A program made the position numbers and the translations under genes. The notes under the pieces were generated by a model that was not told the DNA's origin, did no database searches, and saw only the letters and a list, made by a program, of their open reading frames with translations. A stretch of DNA of 64,000 nucleotides from Aquilaria yunnanensis (lineage: Eukaryota; Streptophyta; Magnoliopsida; Malvales; Thymelaeaceae), in contig CM077594.1 in the NCBI GenBank assembly GCA_039654915.1, positions 22,009,001 to 22,073,000 on the forward strand, read 5' to 3'. Positions 1 through 10,425 of the stretch are shown one piece after another (position 1 is the stretch's first letter; every line of letters starts with the position of its first letter).

Positions 1-8
1 GTCGCCAA
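1..8 (-). other. Start of primer-binding site, tRNA-Arg type (cut by window edge)
   Basis: The reverse complement of the first bases is TTGGCGAC, two bases after the LTR G end. Element E has TTGGCGACTCC in the same place. From memory, TGGCGACTCC is complementary to the 3' end of plant tRNA-Arg with CCA, the primer usual for Ogre-type elements. Confidence 0.6.
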
Positions 9-284
9 GCTGTGGCAACATCGGGTTTTCTGGAGTCGCCACCAATCTGTTTACTTAGGTCGATTGGTCACCTTAAAAATGGTCTGCGAGAGTTCGGGGA
101 TCGGGAGTACGGTTACGCTAAAACAATATTGTTAGAGCGCCCAAAATTAGCACCTTAGTTGATTTTAATTTTGTTTTACTTTGCTTTTAAATAATTTTCA
201 GTTAATTTTCAAAGATAGAAATTTTAACTGAATTATGTCGAAATGTGGATTTTTAAGTTAATTTGGATAAAATTTGATACTTCC

Positions 285-640
285 GAACCATGGACTCTGC
301 CGAGTCATTTGGACACGGAAGATTTGATTCCGAACCATGGACTCTACCGAGTCATTTGGACACGGAATTTGATGAAGTTTTAATCAATTTAATCCATATC
401 GTAAATATGGATTTTTATTTAATTTATTTATTTTAAAAGTTAATATTTTCCAAACTGTAGATCCTGCCGGATCATCCGGATATGGAATTTAATATCCAAG
501 CCATGGATTCTAACCGAATCATCTGGACATGGATATGATCCATCTTAGGATTTTGTTTTTTAATTTTATTTTATTTTTTAATAATTTCAGTTAATATCTA
601 AGCCATGGATTCTAACCGAATCATCTGGACATGGATTTTA
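285..640 (-). repeat. Subrepeats near the 3' end of LTR G
   Basis: About five imperfect copies of a roughly 38-bp motif containing CCATGGACTCT and a GAGTCATTTGGACA-like half begin near 285, 330, 450, 497 and 598, separated by AT-rich spacers. Diverged copies occur at the matching place in LTR E (13760-14070). Confidence 0.6.
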
Positions 641-2479
641 TGATCCGTCTTAAGACGGATTTCTAATAATTTGATACACATTTAATGCATTACAACAATT
701 AAAATTAAACTATTCTAAAAAAAAAAAAATAAATATCCTAAATTACATCTTTAAGTGAATTTAACGATTAAATCTAATACATGGTTAAATAATCAAAGAA
801 AGAAAGGAAACAAAAAGAGAACAAAGAAATAAATCTGCTATTAGGGACTGATCTGCAACAAAAAAAAAAAAAATAGTTAGTGGCTCATAGGAACAAAATA
901 GAAAGTTGGATAACTAAGTTAAAATTATACCTAAAAGGAGTTGCTTAAATTGGGTGACAAAAAAATGACTCTTTAACAAAAAAAAAAAAAAAAAATTAAA
1001 ATCCCAGATTCAAGAGCATAAGTACAACAATGTAGTACAACGTTTTGGAGTTTGAAGATTTCTTTCGTAAGGAAGGAAAAATCTAATGAAACAATGTTCA
1101 TTGCAAAATGGTTCATAAAAATGGAGAAATAGTTGAAGTAATTTCACGTGAAACTCTTGTGGAGTTTTCATCTAACATAGGCCACATGGCAGGGGCATAG
1201 CTTGCTTTGCTCAGAACTTAGTTAAATCCTAACTTAAAAAAAAATAGCTACTGCTCTCTAATCTGAAGCTAGCCAAACTCTGGGCAGTAAATAGGTAGTT
1301 CACATGAAGGTTATTAGCCACCCAGCATCACACGGTACCCCAAATATCAATCCTCAGAACTTCATCACTTGGAATTCTTAGAACCAGAAATGACCTTGCA
1401 TATGTATAAATTTCTTATTCCTTGATATAATTCATGTCATGTCTCATGTACGCCACACCCAATTAAACATATGAAATAAACATAACACAAACAGTAGTTC
1501 TAGTGCCCAGTCCTATAGACAAAACAAAATTTCTGTGTTCTTTGAAGTCTTAACTTTGATAGTCTAATATTGAAACCTTAACCCCAATAAAATGCAAGAA
1601 CTTTCCTTCAGACGTTATAACGATGATAAATGACTGTTAGGAAATGGCTAATATGCTAGATTTCAGCGTCAAAGAAGAATATTCCAAAAATGTGGATAGC
1701 TTTTAATCAGATACCAAGCGCATGATGGTCTTAAATTCACTACTAATACACAGCAACAAAGAAAACATTCATAAATAAATCCTGTAAATACCCAGAAAGT
1801 TACCTTCGACAATTTTCTAGGAGTTTTCTCCTTAAGCCCAAACACAGGTGAAAAAGAAACTCGACCACTGAAGAATAATTTAAAAAAAACTTGATTGCGC
1901 CATAGGTCATTAAAATATTCTAATGACAACTAACCCATTCCAGCTCCAACAACCACATGACAACAATAAAGGAGGAAGGGAAAACCGATCCCTAGGATTT
2001 GAAAATTTTTTTTTTTTTCAAGTCAAGATTAAACAAAACATATATAAACCAAAGCAAGTTGAATTCAATAACAACATAAATACCAGAACAACACAATTAC
2101 CAATAGAAACAATAGACTTGGCAATAAAGAAAATATGAGCATAAAAAAAAATTGCCTAATCCCAAAATTTAATTAATAAAAATAAAACAAACAAACAAAC
2201 ACACTAGGTTATATGTTTATGAAGATTTAATGGCTGCATTTAATGAGTAACCAAAACAAACAAAATAAGAAAGGAACAAAAGAAAACTGTTGTCAATGCT
2301 TAACCTGCAAAAATAAAAGAGTTAGTGACTTAAATGGATAATATAAAGAAAACTAGGGGCTAGACAAGAATTTTACTAAAAAAATAAAAATAAAATAAAA
2401 TAAAATTGACTTGGTCAGCAGAACAAAAAACGCGTCTGGCGTTTTTATATATATATATATATATATATTTTTGGGCGTT

Positions 2480-3330
2480 CTTCAACCTTCGTTTTCTTTT
2501 CTGCGGCGATCAGGGCGGCGTGGCTAGGTGGCGCTGGAGGTTGCGACGGAGGCGAGGCTCGCGGCGGAGGTGGTTCTAGGCGCGGAAGAGGAGGGGAGAT
2601 GGAGGGCGACGGGCGCGACGGGAGCGGAGGAGGCCCAGCCAGCAAGGGAAGGGCGTCGGGCTGGATGGTTGCGACGGCGGCGTGCTCAGCTTGGCAGCGT
2701 CGCGAGCATGGGAGGAGGCACGACAAGGGAGGGGTCACAGCAGGGGAGGCGACGCAGAGGAGCTGGCCTGAGTGCGACGGGCGGTGGCTGAGCGCAGCAA
2801 GGGAGGGGTCGCAGCAGGAGAGGCGTGGCTGAGTGCGGAGAGATGACGGCGTCGATGGGCTGTCGGAGGGAGATAAACCGCCAGGCTGGAAGGCTGGCGG
2901 CGACACGACGTCTACTGGGAGACAGAGAAGGCGACGGCTGGCGGATCGGCCGTAGAAGAGGGCGGAGCGGGTGGAGTTTGGGCAGCAGGTGTGGCTGGCG
3001 AAGGTGAGAGTGAAAGAGAGAGTGAAGGAGAAGAAGAGTGAGCTGAGCTAGTAAGATGAGAGAGAGAGCTCAGGGGAGCGCAGAGAGAGAGAATGGAGAG
3101 AGGCCAGAGAGGGAGACGAGCTGAGTGAATGAGAGCGAGGGGGAGAGAGAAGTGTAGGCTGTGGCAGGGGTGAGAGAAAATATCCCCCCCCAGAGTGAGA
3201 GCGAGCTGTGTTAGGAGCTAAAAGAGAGAGATAGAAGGTTCTCGAGAGAGCGAGAGAGATCGATCAAGGCAGGTGCTAGCCAGGGGAAGGCTCAGCTGGG
3301 GGAGAAACAGCTAGCCAGGGGAAGGCGGGG
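2480..3330. repeat. GC-rich and (GA)n-rich block inside LTR G
   Basis: This block stands out from the AT-rich surroundings: 2500-3000 is rich in GGCG and GGAGG words, and 3000-3330 is a run of GAGAGA-type repeats. A (TA)n tract (2446-2467) borders it. Proline- and arginine-rich open frames exist on both strands but look compositional. LTR E has a shorter GC-rich block (12950-13330) in the matching place, just after its TATA box, so this may be the transcribed leader of the family. Confidence 0.5.
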
Positions 3331-3527
3331 AGGTGACTTCTTCTTCTTTATTTTTTTTTTTTAAAAATAATTAATTAATTAATTTAATTAATTTTTTTAT
3401 ATTAATTAATAGTTAATTTCTAATAATAATTAATAATTAATTAGTTTTTTTTTAGTTTTTTTTTTTAAATTAAATTTTTTTTTAAAAATTTTTTTTTTTA
3501 ATGGCTGGACGAAATTGGGTGTCAACA

Positions 3528-4295
3528 ACACTCTTAGTTCCTACTCACATTCAGTATATTACTTGCATGACATAACAAACTGCAGGTTAATGGTATAATT
3601 ATAAATAAGGCATGTCAAAAGATTTTTCTTGTGCATAGGAGAATTTTTGACCATATATTTTTGGCTGTTTGGTGGAAGGATTTTGAAGAAATTCTCAGCT
3701 TAACCTACTATAATATTGGCTGTTTATCTGCCTAACGCATAAAGAGAAAATTAGTACGACAATGCACTTGTCATTTGAATTACACAACTGAAGTTCAGGA
3801 TATGAAAAAGAATTTGCCTGGCTTCTTAAACTATTCTGTTTTCTTTACTTGATGGCTAGATGATTGAGTAATGATGCAATTTTTTTTCTCTATATATTTT
3901 CGTCTCATCAGTGGAAGTTTCGTCTGCATTGCACATCACGGGTATGAGAATGAGAGAGAAGAAATAGAATCATAAAATCAGAAACGAATTCTGTAATTGG
4001 TTTTTCAATGATCAAACTCATGACATTCATGATGCTGCCACTTAGTGCTTCATGATGATCTTATAATTTCCCATTTCCTAGTTCAAATTTTCAACTTAAT
4101 TTCTTAAGCTTAGCTGCCATATACTTCTCTCCATTCCTCCTTATGCAAAGGGTTTGGCTTTTGGTTGGTGCTACCTAACCATTGATCAGCATTCTGTACG
4201 GTCCAGGAAAGCAATATATGGCTATGGCCATTATTGTCCATAGTCTTATGTCTGATTTTCTTCTGTTCAATTCACTGCACTTTTTTGGACTGCAG
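3528..4295. other. AT-rich stretch upstream of the kinesin remnant
   Basis: No gene is supported. The sequence precedes the first recognisable motor-domain exon and may be intron or upstream sequence of the former kinesin gene, because the N-terminal part of the motor domain is missing. Confidence 0.4.
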
Positions 4296-5440
4296 ACAGA
4301 GTTTTTAGCGCTGAATGCCCCACAAGGAAAGTGTATGACGAAGGTGCCAAGCGTATTGCTCTTGCCGTTGTCAGTGGCATAAATTGTAAGCACATCTTTT
4401 TCAGGCATTTTCCTTGTCTTTACATCACTAATCATAAAATTCTCAGCAAGTGTGTTTTCTTATGGACAAACAAGCAGTAGGAAGACATTCACCATGAGTG
4501 GTATTACTGAGTACACAGTGGCGGATATTTATGACAAACAAGATGCGGTAACGATTACATAGAGTTACATAGAGTTATTGTTCCTGTTCCGATTTGAGTG
4601 AAGTAATAAATGATTCAATTTCAGCATAAAGAAAGGGAGTTTGTTTTGAAGTTTTCTGCTATGGAGATCTACAATGAATCTGTCAAGGACCTTCTTAGTG
4701 CAGATAGTACTCCACTTAGACTTCTAGATGATCCTGAGGTGAGATTCTTTCTCCATATCTGAGAAGTGATTTCTTATCTGTACCGTCCAAATAATCCTTG
4801 CTGCCTTTGTTGATAAAAACAGCGAGGAACTGTTGTTGAGAGGCTAACAGAGGAAACTTTGAGGGACAAGAATCATTTTAATGAGCTTCTGTCCATTTGT
4901 GAAGGTAACAATCTTGGATAATCTTATCCTCACCAAATGACTTACTGGTTCAAGCCTAAATACATGTATATGAGCATTGAGTCCTTTACAGCTCAAAGAC
5001 AAGTGGGTGAGACTTTTCTAAATGATACAAGCTCCAGATCCCATCAAATTTGGAGACTGGTATAACCTTTTGGTCATTTACATTGTTATAAATTAAAGGT
5101 TGAAGTTGCTTTAAGATTTTGTCACATTTCTTGCTTCTGAATCTTGTTTTATGCTCTGTCCACACAGTTGAAAGCTGTGCGTATGAGTTTTCTTGCATTG
5201 ATAAATTGAGCACCCTTACAGCCACTGTGGTATGAAACCTTAATTAGTCTTCTGAAAATTGACTAAAGATCAGAAACTCCTGTTCCTGTCAGTTTGTTTA
5301 TCAGCTTAGTGTTTTGTCTGAATTTTCAATCTGTTTCTCCAGAATTTTGTTGATCTAGCTGGAAGTGAGCGTGCCTCGCAGACTTTATCAGCAGGTACCA
5401 GATTGAAAGAAGGTTGTCAACAGTCATCCGCAAGTTAAGG
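4296..5440 (+). pseudogene. Kinesin-7 (NACK1/HINKEL-like) motor domain, partial pseudogene
   Basis: Successive exon-like blocks with correct GT-AG borders and phases encode a kinesin motor core: 4296-4385 ([18 protein letters not shown]), 4447-4547 (P-loop, then [17 protein letters not shown]), 4625-4738 ([12 protein letters not shown]), 4823-4904 ([13 protein letters not shown]), 4992-5059 (switch I-like NDTSSRSH) and from 5343 (switch [13 protein letters not shown]). These match plant kinesin-7 proteins of the NACK1/HINKEL type, which drive phragmoplast expansion in cytokinesis. The copy is broken. The P-loop reads GQTSSRKT instead of GQTSSGKT. The block at 5168-5231 reads into a stop. After KEGC the sequence jumps to TVIRKL, losing about ten residues. 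The start of the motor, neck, coiled coil and tail are absent. It may be a transposed gene fragment or the remains of a local gene. Confidence 0.85.
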
Positions 5441-6343
5441 TTGGTTTCACATCTAGCTTTCCACTTGAACTCTCTAAACCTACACAAAGCACTAAACAAA
5501 AAAGCTTTACAAGCCTTATGAGCTTTACCTGCTGCTGAATGAAACCAGCACATCCTATCAAATGATTCAAATGATGTAGCTAGGATGTGGTTCTCTCTCT
5601 TCGTCTCCATTTGTTTCCTTTTTCATTAGGGGTAGGTTTTGATGCATATACACCCATGCATTGGAAATAGTATTGTCCTTTTAACCTCTCTAAGGGATTG
5701 AAACCCATGTGTTATGATCTCAAGTGTGAAAAAAATTGAAGTCTGCTGCATTATTTACTTATTTTTGGAAACAGCAAGGGAAGAAATGGCCATATTCCTT
5801 TCAGAGACTCGAAGCTCACCCGATCATGTTCGTGACAAAACACAGGTGGGTCCATTTCTCCTATCACAGAACTCTTTCCAGTTTAAAAACCTACTCTTTT
5901 GATGCATCTTTATGCTTAATTTTTTTTCCTTGTAAAATTGAACAGGAGGCATCAGATTATTTGTTATTAGGTTTGAGGTGTGCTTGCTGTCTCCCAATAG
6001 TTCTTGTTTTCATGTACTAGTTTAGTTTTGTGTTTGAGAAGAGTGTGAGATGTACCCTTTTTTCCCCCTTAATCATTTTATGGGTGTTGTTATTGGCAGC
6101 ACCATTACTTTGTAAATCTTAAGATATACTATATATTGTGCAGTGATCCGAGCGAAATTTGGGACCCGGGTGTGTACATCATTGTGCAATGAAATATTAA
6201 TTTCTTTTTTATAACTAAAATGATGGGCAAATTAATTTCCGGTGCATTGTATGTTTTATTCTTTTATTTTCCCCTTGATAACTATTTTCAATCACCGCGA
6301 ACCTCCAGCTTTATCATAGAAAATAATGAACAAAAAAAAATAA
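5441..6343. other. AT-rich stretch after the kinesin remnant, no gene supported
   Basis: I could not align anything here to the rest of a kinesin. A short open stretch around 5770-5846 ends at a possible splice donor but has no recognisable motif. Confidence 0.4.
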
Positions 6344-6730
6344 ACACTAGCGATGGTTAAGCATCACTAACTAGCGACAGCTACGCGTCACTAATTGGCA
6401 CTAACTAGCGATGACAACGCGTTACTAACTGGCACTAACTAGCGACGGTTATGTGTCACTAACTGGCACTAACTAGCGACGTCTACACGTCACTAACTGA
6501 CACTAACTAGCGACGGCTACGGGTCACTAACTAGCGACGGCTACGGGTCACTAACTAGCGACGGTTACGCATCACTAACTAGCGACGGCTACGCGTTGCT
6601 AACGCGCCGGCAGACACCGTTACCGGAAAATTAGTGACGGCCTGTTTTACCGTCGCTAATTAGCGGCAAGTGAATTAGCGACGGGCGTTTTAGCGACGGT
6701 GTGCCGTCGCTAACGGTTTTTCTAGTAGTG
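6344..6730 (-). mobile_element. CACTA transposon end with subterminal repeats
   Basis: Read on the minus strand from 6730 the sequence begins CACTACTAGAAAAA, the classic terminus of plant CACTA (En/Spm-like) transposons, followed by TTAGCGACGG words in both orientations. From 6344 to 6600 there are tandem units of about 30-37 bp built from ACTAGCGACGGCTACGCGTC. These fit subterminal transposase-binding repeats. No transposase is present and the opposite terminus is not found, so this is a fragment or a very short non-autonomous copy. Confidence 0.7.
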
Positions 6731-7364
6731 GTATTTGACTTTGTATGCCGGTTATTCATAACTATGAATAATATGGCAAGATTGCATTTAATACATATTT
6801 TTCTATTATAATTCATTCATTATGAAAGAACCGTTTCACCACCGAAGCCTACTGTCCAACAGGTTTAGGGCCAAATTCGTCAATGCATGTGGAAAATATA
6901 TGCAAAACCTGTCAAATATAAATAATTGTCAACGTGGCATTCTTGTATGAAGTGTGTTAAGTGAAAAGGCATATAAACCCTAAAGTGTATCCTGCTTTTA
7001 ATATATATATTAGATGTCTTATTTTGTTCTATAAAATATAAAATCAATCATGTAGATAGGATTTAAGGTCACTATTAAGATAAATATGGAAAAAAAATAG
7101 AATTGAGAATGTAGATATAGCAGAAGAAAGTTCATTCATAGCATAAGGAGCAAGAATATTTTCCTCTTTTTTGAAATCTAAAACAGAAGGGAGCAGACGC
7201 AATTAGTCCTAAGTCTCACATAAGACCGAAACACAATAACCCTGAAAATTTACAAATAACAAAAGTAATCTTAATGCGAGGCATTACACAAAATAGACTG
7301 CCTACTGACAGGGCAGATTAATATTATAGTACATTAACCATGAGTTTGGTAGCTAAGGGTTTGA

Positions 7365-7799
7365 TTAAGGGATAGTGGAGAAGAAGACGTTGAAATGGTT
7401 GAAGAGGAGATCATATATTTGCTGTAAACTTTGGAAGTGAGCATGATTAGCTTCAAGAGCTTGAAGAGTAGCTCGACGTGATTGTTCAGAGATCTTATTT
7501 GCTTGCCACAAATAACACAAATTGTGGAAGTTAGTGTCTTTGTTCCATATTCTAAAACTTTGCTTCAACATGTTGATCATTTCTAGGGTGGCAAAAAGCT
7601 GTGAGATGAACAAATCACTGTGGAAAGGTCTGTGCGTTACAAATTTTTCTTGTGGTTCATAAGGATCAATATTAACCTCTACGTTGCTCATTACAATGTT
7701 AAAACTTGAAGCGAGAGTATAGTAAGTGGGAAAGGGGAGTAGTAGTTGTTGATAAAATAGGTTGAGCAAATCTGGGAAGGTTAAAGTTATTATAATCAT
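7365..7799 (-). CDS. Hypothetical 144-residue open frame
   Basis: It opens with ATG and is the longest open frame in this AT-rich stretch. I do not recognise the product. The N-terminal 50 residues are hydrophobic and the C-terminal half is helical and rich in Q, A, H and L. No promoter, intron or neighbour supports expression, and an open frame of this length can occur by chance. It could also be an exon of an unrecognised transposon gene. Confidence 0.15.
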   Translation of the reverse strand: MIIITLTFPDLLNLFYQQLLLPFPTYYTLASSFNIVMSNVEVNIDPYEPQEKFVTHRPFHSDLFISQLFATLEMINMLKQSFRIWNKDTNFHNLCYLWQANKISEQSRRATLQALEANHAHFQSLQQIYDLLFNHFNVFFSTIP

Positions 7800-9423
7800 A
7801 GTTGGAAGAGCTTTGAGGGGAACCTAGTGTGTTGAATAGTATACGCCGCAATATTAACGTCAATACTATTATCAGGGGAATTTGTGCAAATGTTGATAAA
7901 AAAATGTATTGATAATCCTGTCAAGTTTGAGAATTAAATATGTACCAATTTTTAAAGGGAATTTGATAAAATATCATTTTGGTATAAGTCCATAAAATTT
8001 TAGCCATGCAAGTAAAAATAGTGAATGCATGCATAGAGGAGTAGATGACCATGTATGAAAACCCGTAAAACTTTAAGATAAAATAGATAGAGAAACAATA
8101 AAATTACCTGCGAATAGAGGCGGAAAGAACACTTTAATGATATCAAGCATAGAGAAGAAGGATCCTGTATAATGAGAGAAATGTGAGAACATATAGTAGT
8201 TGGAGTAATGTTATGGTGTGTTGCTTTGGATGTAAATTTGGTTGCTTCATTTGATTTCAAAGGGAACACACAGAGAATGTTAGAGTATACTAAAATTCAT
8301 TATTCATAAAATGAGAATATATATATATATTTTGTGATAGACAATGAAAGGAACAAAATATTGAGGGGAAAATGAATATACCAAAGTCTGGCTAGTTTTT
8401 TTTTTTTTTTGTATATTTGTGTAATTAAAGATTTACACTTTATAAATTCATTTGGATGTTTATCATGGGTGGTGAGAAAGTGTCATTGGAGTTAAGATTG
8501 TGTCAAAAATCCTAGAGAGAAATAGGCAACATATTGTTTCCTATAAGTATGTAATAGGTTATATTGTGAAATAAATTGAGAGTATATTAAGAGAAACAAC
8601 ATGCATGCATGTTTGTTGAATGTGAGTGTGAAATAATTGTAAATGGATGAACAGCAGAAAGATGCAAGCATTCTTAAAGGGTGAAAAACAAATGGTGCTT
8701 GGAAAATTGTGAAAATAATTGCTATTAAGTAATTGTATATGGGATAACAAAATTGTCAAATTTATGGAGAATAAAAGAGAAAATAGAAGAAGCAATGACA
8801 TTTCAGGTAGTTGGAGAACTAAAATTCATGCTGGAGATGGATATAGGACCGCTGTGAAATTAGTGGTGAAGCATAAGCTCCTGTGAGAGAAACCAGATAT
8901 GGGTCAAGTGATTTCAGTAATTTTTAAGGATATAAAAAGAGGAGGGAGCAAATAGTAATCATCCAATTGCTGACTTGTGGTACCAGTGAAAAGTTTGTAG
9001 CAGAACACATAGGGTTTATAAAGGAAGAAATGATGACGGAGACGGTAGGTTAATAAAGTGGAAGTCTTGAGAAACAAAAAGGCTTGTTGGCGAAGGTGTA
9101 ATAATGAAGGAGACTTTTCTATCGAAATTTTGGGTTTTAATTGTTGCTGGGTGTTCTGGTTTGTGACATGTGGCTAAGAACAGAATAATAATAATGATAA
9201 TAGCAGATTTTGAAGGAAGGGTTATCATCGCTTCAAATTCTACTTCTCTCACCATTTGTTACACCCAATGGAAATTCGGATGTGAATGTTGTCCTCTACG
9301 GGACATAACCACACTGGGGGAAGCTTTTTTTTTTTTGTCACAATTATTACCTTATTGGTTGTGGTAGATATATATGTGTGAATACGTATATATAAATGTG
9401 TGTGTGCATGCACGTATAGACAA

Positions 9424-9428
<5 letters not shown>

Positions 9429-9499
<71 letters not shown>
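9429..9499. repeat. (TA)n microsatellite
   Basis: About 35 uninterrupted TA units. A short (TG)n tract follows near 9591-9604. Confidence 0.95.
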
Positions 9500-9502
<3 letters not shown>

Positions 9503-10209
9503 GTATTTATACAATCGACAAAGATTTGGTATGGTAAAGATGGAATTGTGTATATATTTATGTATATTTATATATATGTACAAATGCCTGTGTGTGTGTG
9601 TGTGTATTATATACAAATGTTGATCTTGAGTTGAGAGCTCTTTATAGATTAAAAAAAATTAAATAGTATAGGATTTAAGATATGTGAAGAGTAGAACGAT
9701 GAATAAAAATATTTTGGAACACAATAATCATGGAAGCAATTGTTTTTATCTTGATTCAATTCGCATATTTTACAGGAATTAGATTTTGAATTTTTTATGC
9801 TAAGGAGAGAAATATTATGAATTAAGTATTCTTGGAGATAGGTAGAAATAAATTGGGCATAACTATTAACGTTGATATTATGCTTGTTATTTATTAAAAT
9901 AATTTTTGGCCTAATTTATTTTGTCTTTTGATGAATTTTTTTGTTTTTAATTTGGTATATTATAGTCAAATTGGGTGGTTTAAATTATTGAATACGTTTT
10001 ATTTCGGAAAGATTTATATTGTTTAAATGTGTGATAAATTTTTTAGGGAATATATTTTTGACTTATTAAAGAAATATGATAAAGAAGGAAAGAGAAGTTG
10101 ATATACATCTAGTGTATAGAAAGAGCAGTGAGTGAAGTAGAGAAAATATTGTTTCTTTTTTTTATATATAGATTGACAAAACTGGTTGATGAAAATACCA
10201 AGAAAAGGT

Positions 10210-10412
10210 GTAAAAAGATTAATCTTGCATGGGTGGATTGGCTGCTCAATCCCACTCTAGCTCCTCATTTTTGTAAGTAGGCCGGTGTGCTGAGAGGCGA
10301 TGTTAGGCTGCTCTTCTTTTTAGAGAGCAAAAGTGTGTCCTCTTGCTTGCTTCTCACTAGCTTCTGTACTTTGCTCTTTGCTTAATTTTATTCAGTAGCC
10401 GTTTAAAAAAAA
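10210..10412 (+). mobile_element. 5'-truncated LINE tail with poly(A) and target duplication
   Basis: A segment of about 203 bp ends in AAAAAAAA and is flanked by ACCAAGAAAAGGT (10197-10209) and ACCAAGAAGAGGT (10413-10425), a 12 of 13 match. The end of the segment (CTTCTGTACTTTGCTCTTTG, then an ATTTTATT-type stretch and the A tail) looks like the 3' UTR of plant L1-type LINEs. I saw no pol III box A/B pair, so a 5'-truncated LINE is preferred over a SINE. Confidence 0.6.
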
Positions 10413-10425
10413 ACCAAGAAGAGGT

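Larger units (their letters stand above)
11..3527 (-). mobile_element. LTR G: 5' LTR of a Tat/Ogre-like Ty3/gypsy element (interior lies outside the window)
   Basis: Read on the minus strand, the LTR starts TGTTGACACCCAATTT at 3527 and ends GTTGCCACA at 11. Two bases later comes TTGGCGAC (positions 8 to 1), the start of a primer-binding site, so this is the 5' LTR and the body of the element continues beyond the left edge. The same start and end are found in element E (12281-21294), and both LTRs carry related subrepeats near their 3' ends. At about 3.5 kb it is long, as is usual for Ogre-type LTRs. The five bases after it (3528-3532, ACACT) would be one copy of the target duplication; the other copy is out of view. 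Part of 900-2330 does not align with LTR E and may be a family-specific extension or a nested insertion. Confidence 0.75.
6731..10196. other. AT-rich region without a recognisable gene
   Basis: Several short open frames lie on the minus strand (for example 8000-8269, 8559-8801 and 9016-9255), but none has a recognisable motif or neighbours that suggest a gene. The region contains a long (TA)n tract near 9429. It could be decayed transposon or ordinary intergenic sequence. Confidence 0.4.

Noticed and set aside
2445..3007. Proline- and arginine-rich open frames on both strands in LTR G
   Set aside because: They follow from the GC-rich repeat composition, have no domain and lie within an LTR.
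6344..6600. CRISPR-like array of short repeats
   Set aside because: The units are degenerate, not separated by unique spacers, and join a CACTA terminus in a plant genome.
9425..9616. Tyr/Ile-repeat open frame
   Set aside because: Translation of the (TA)n microsatellite.
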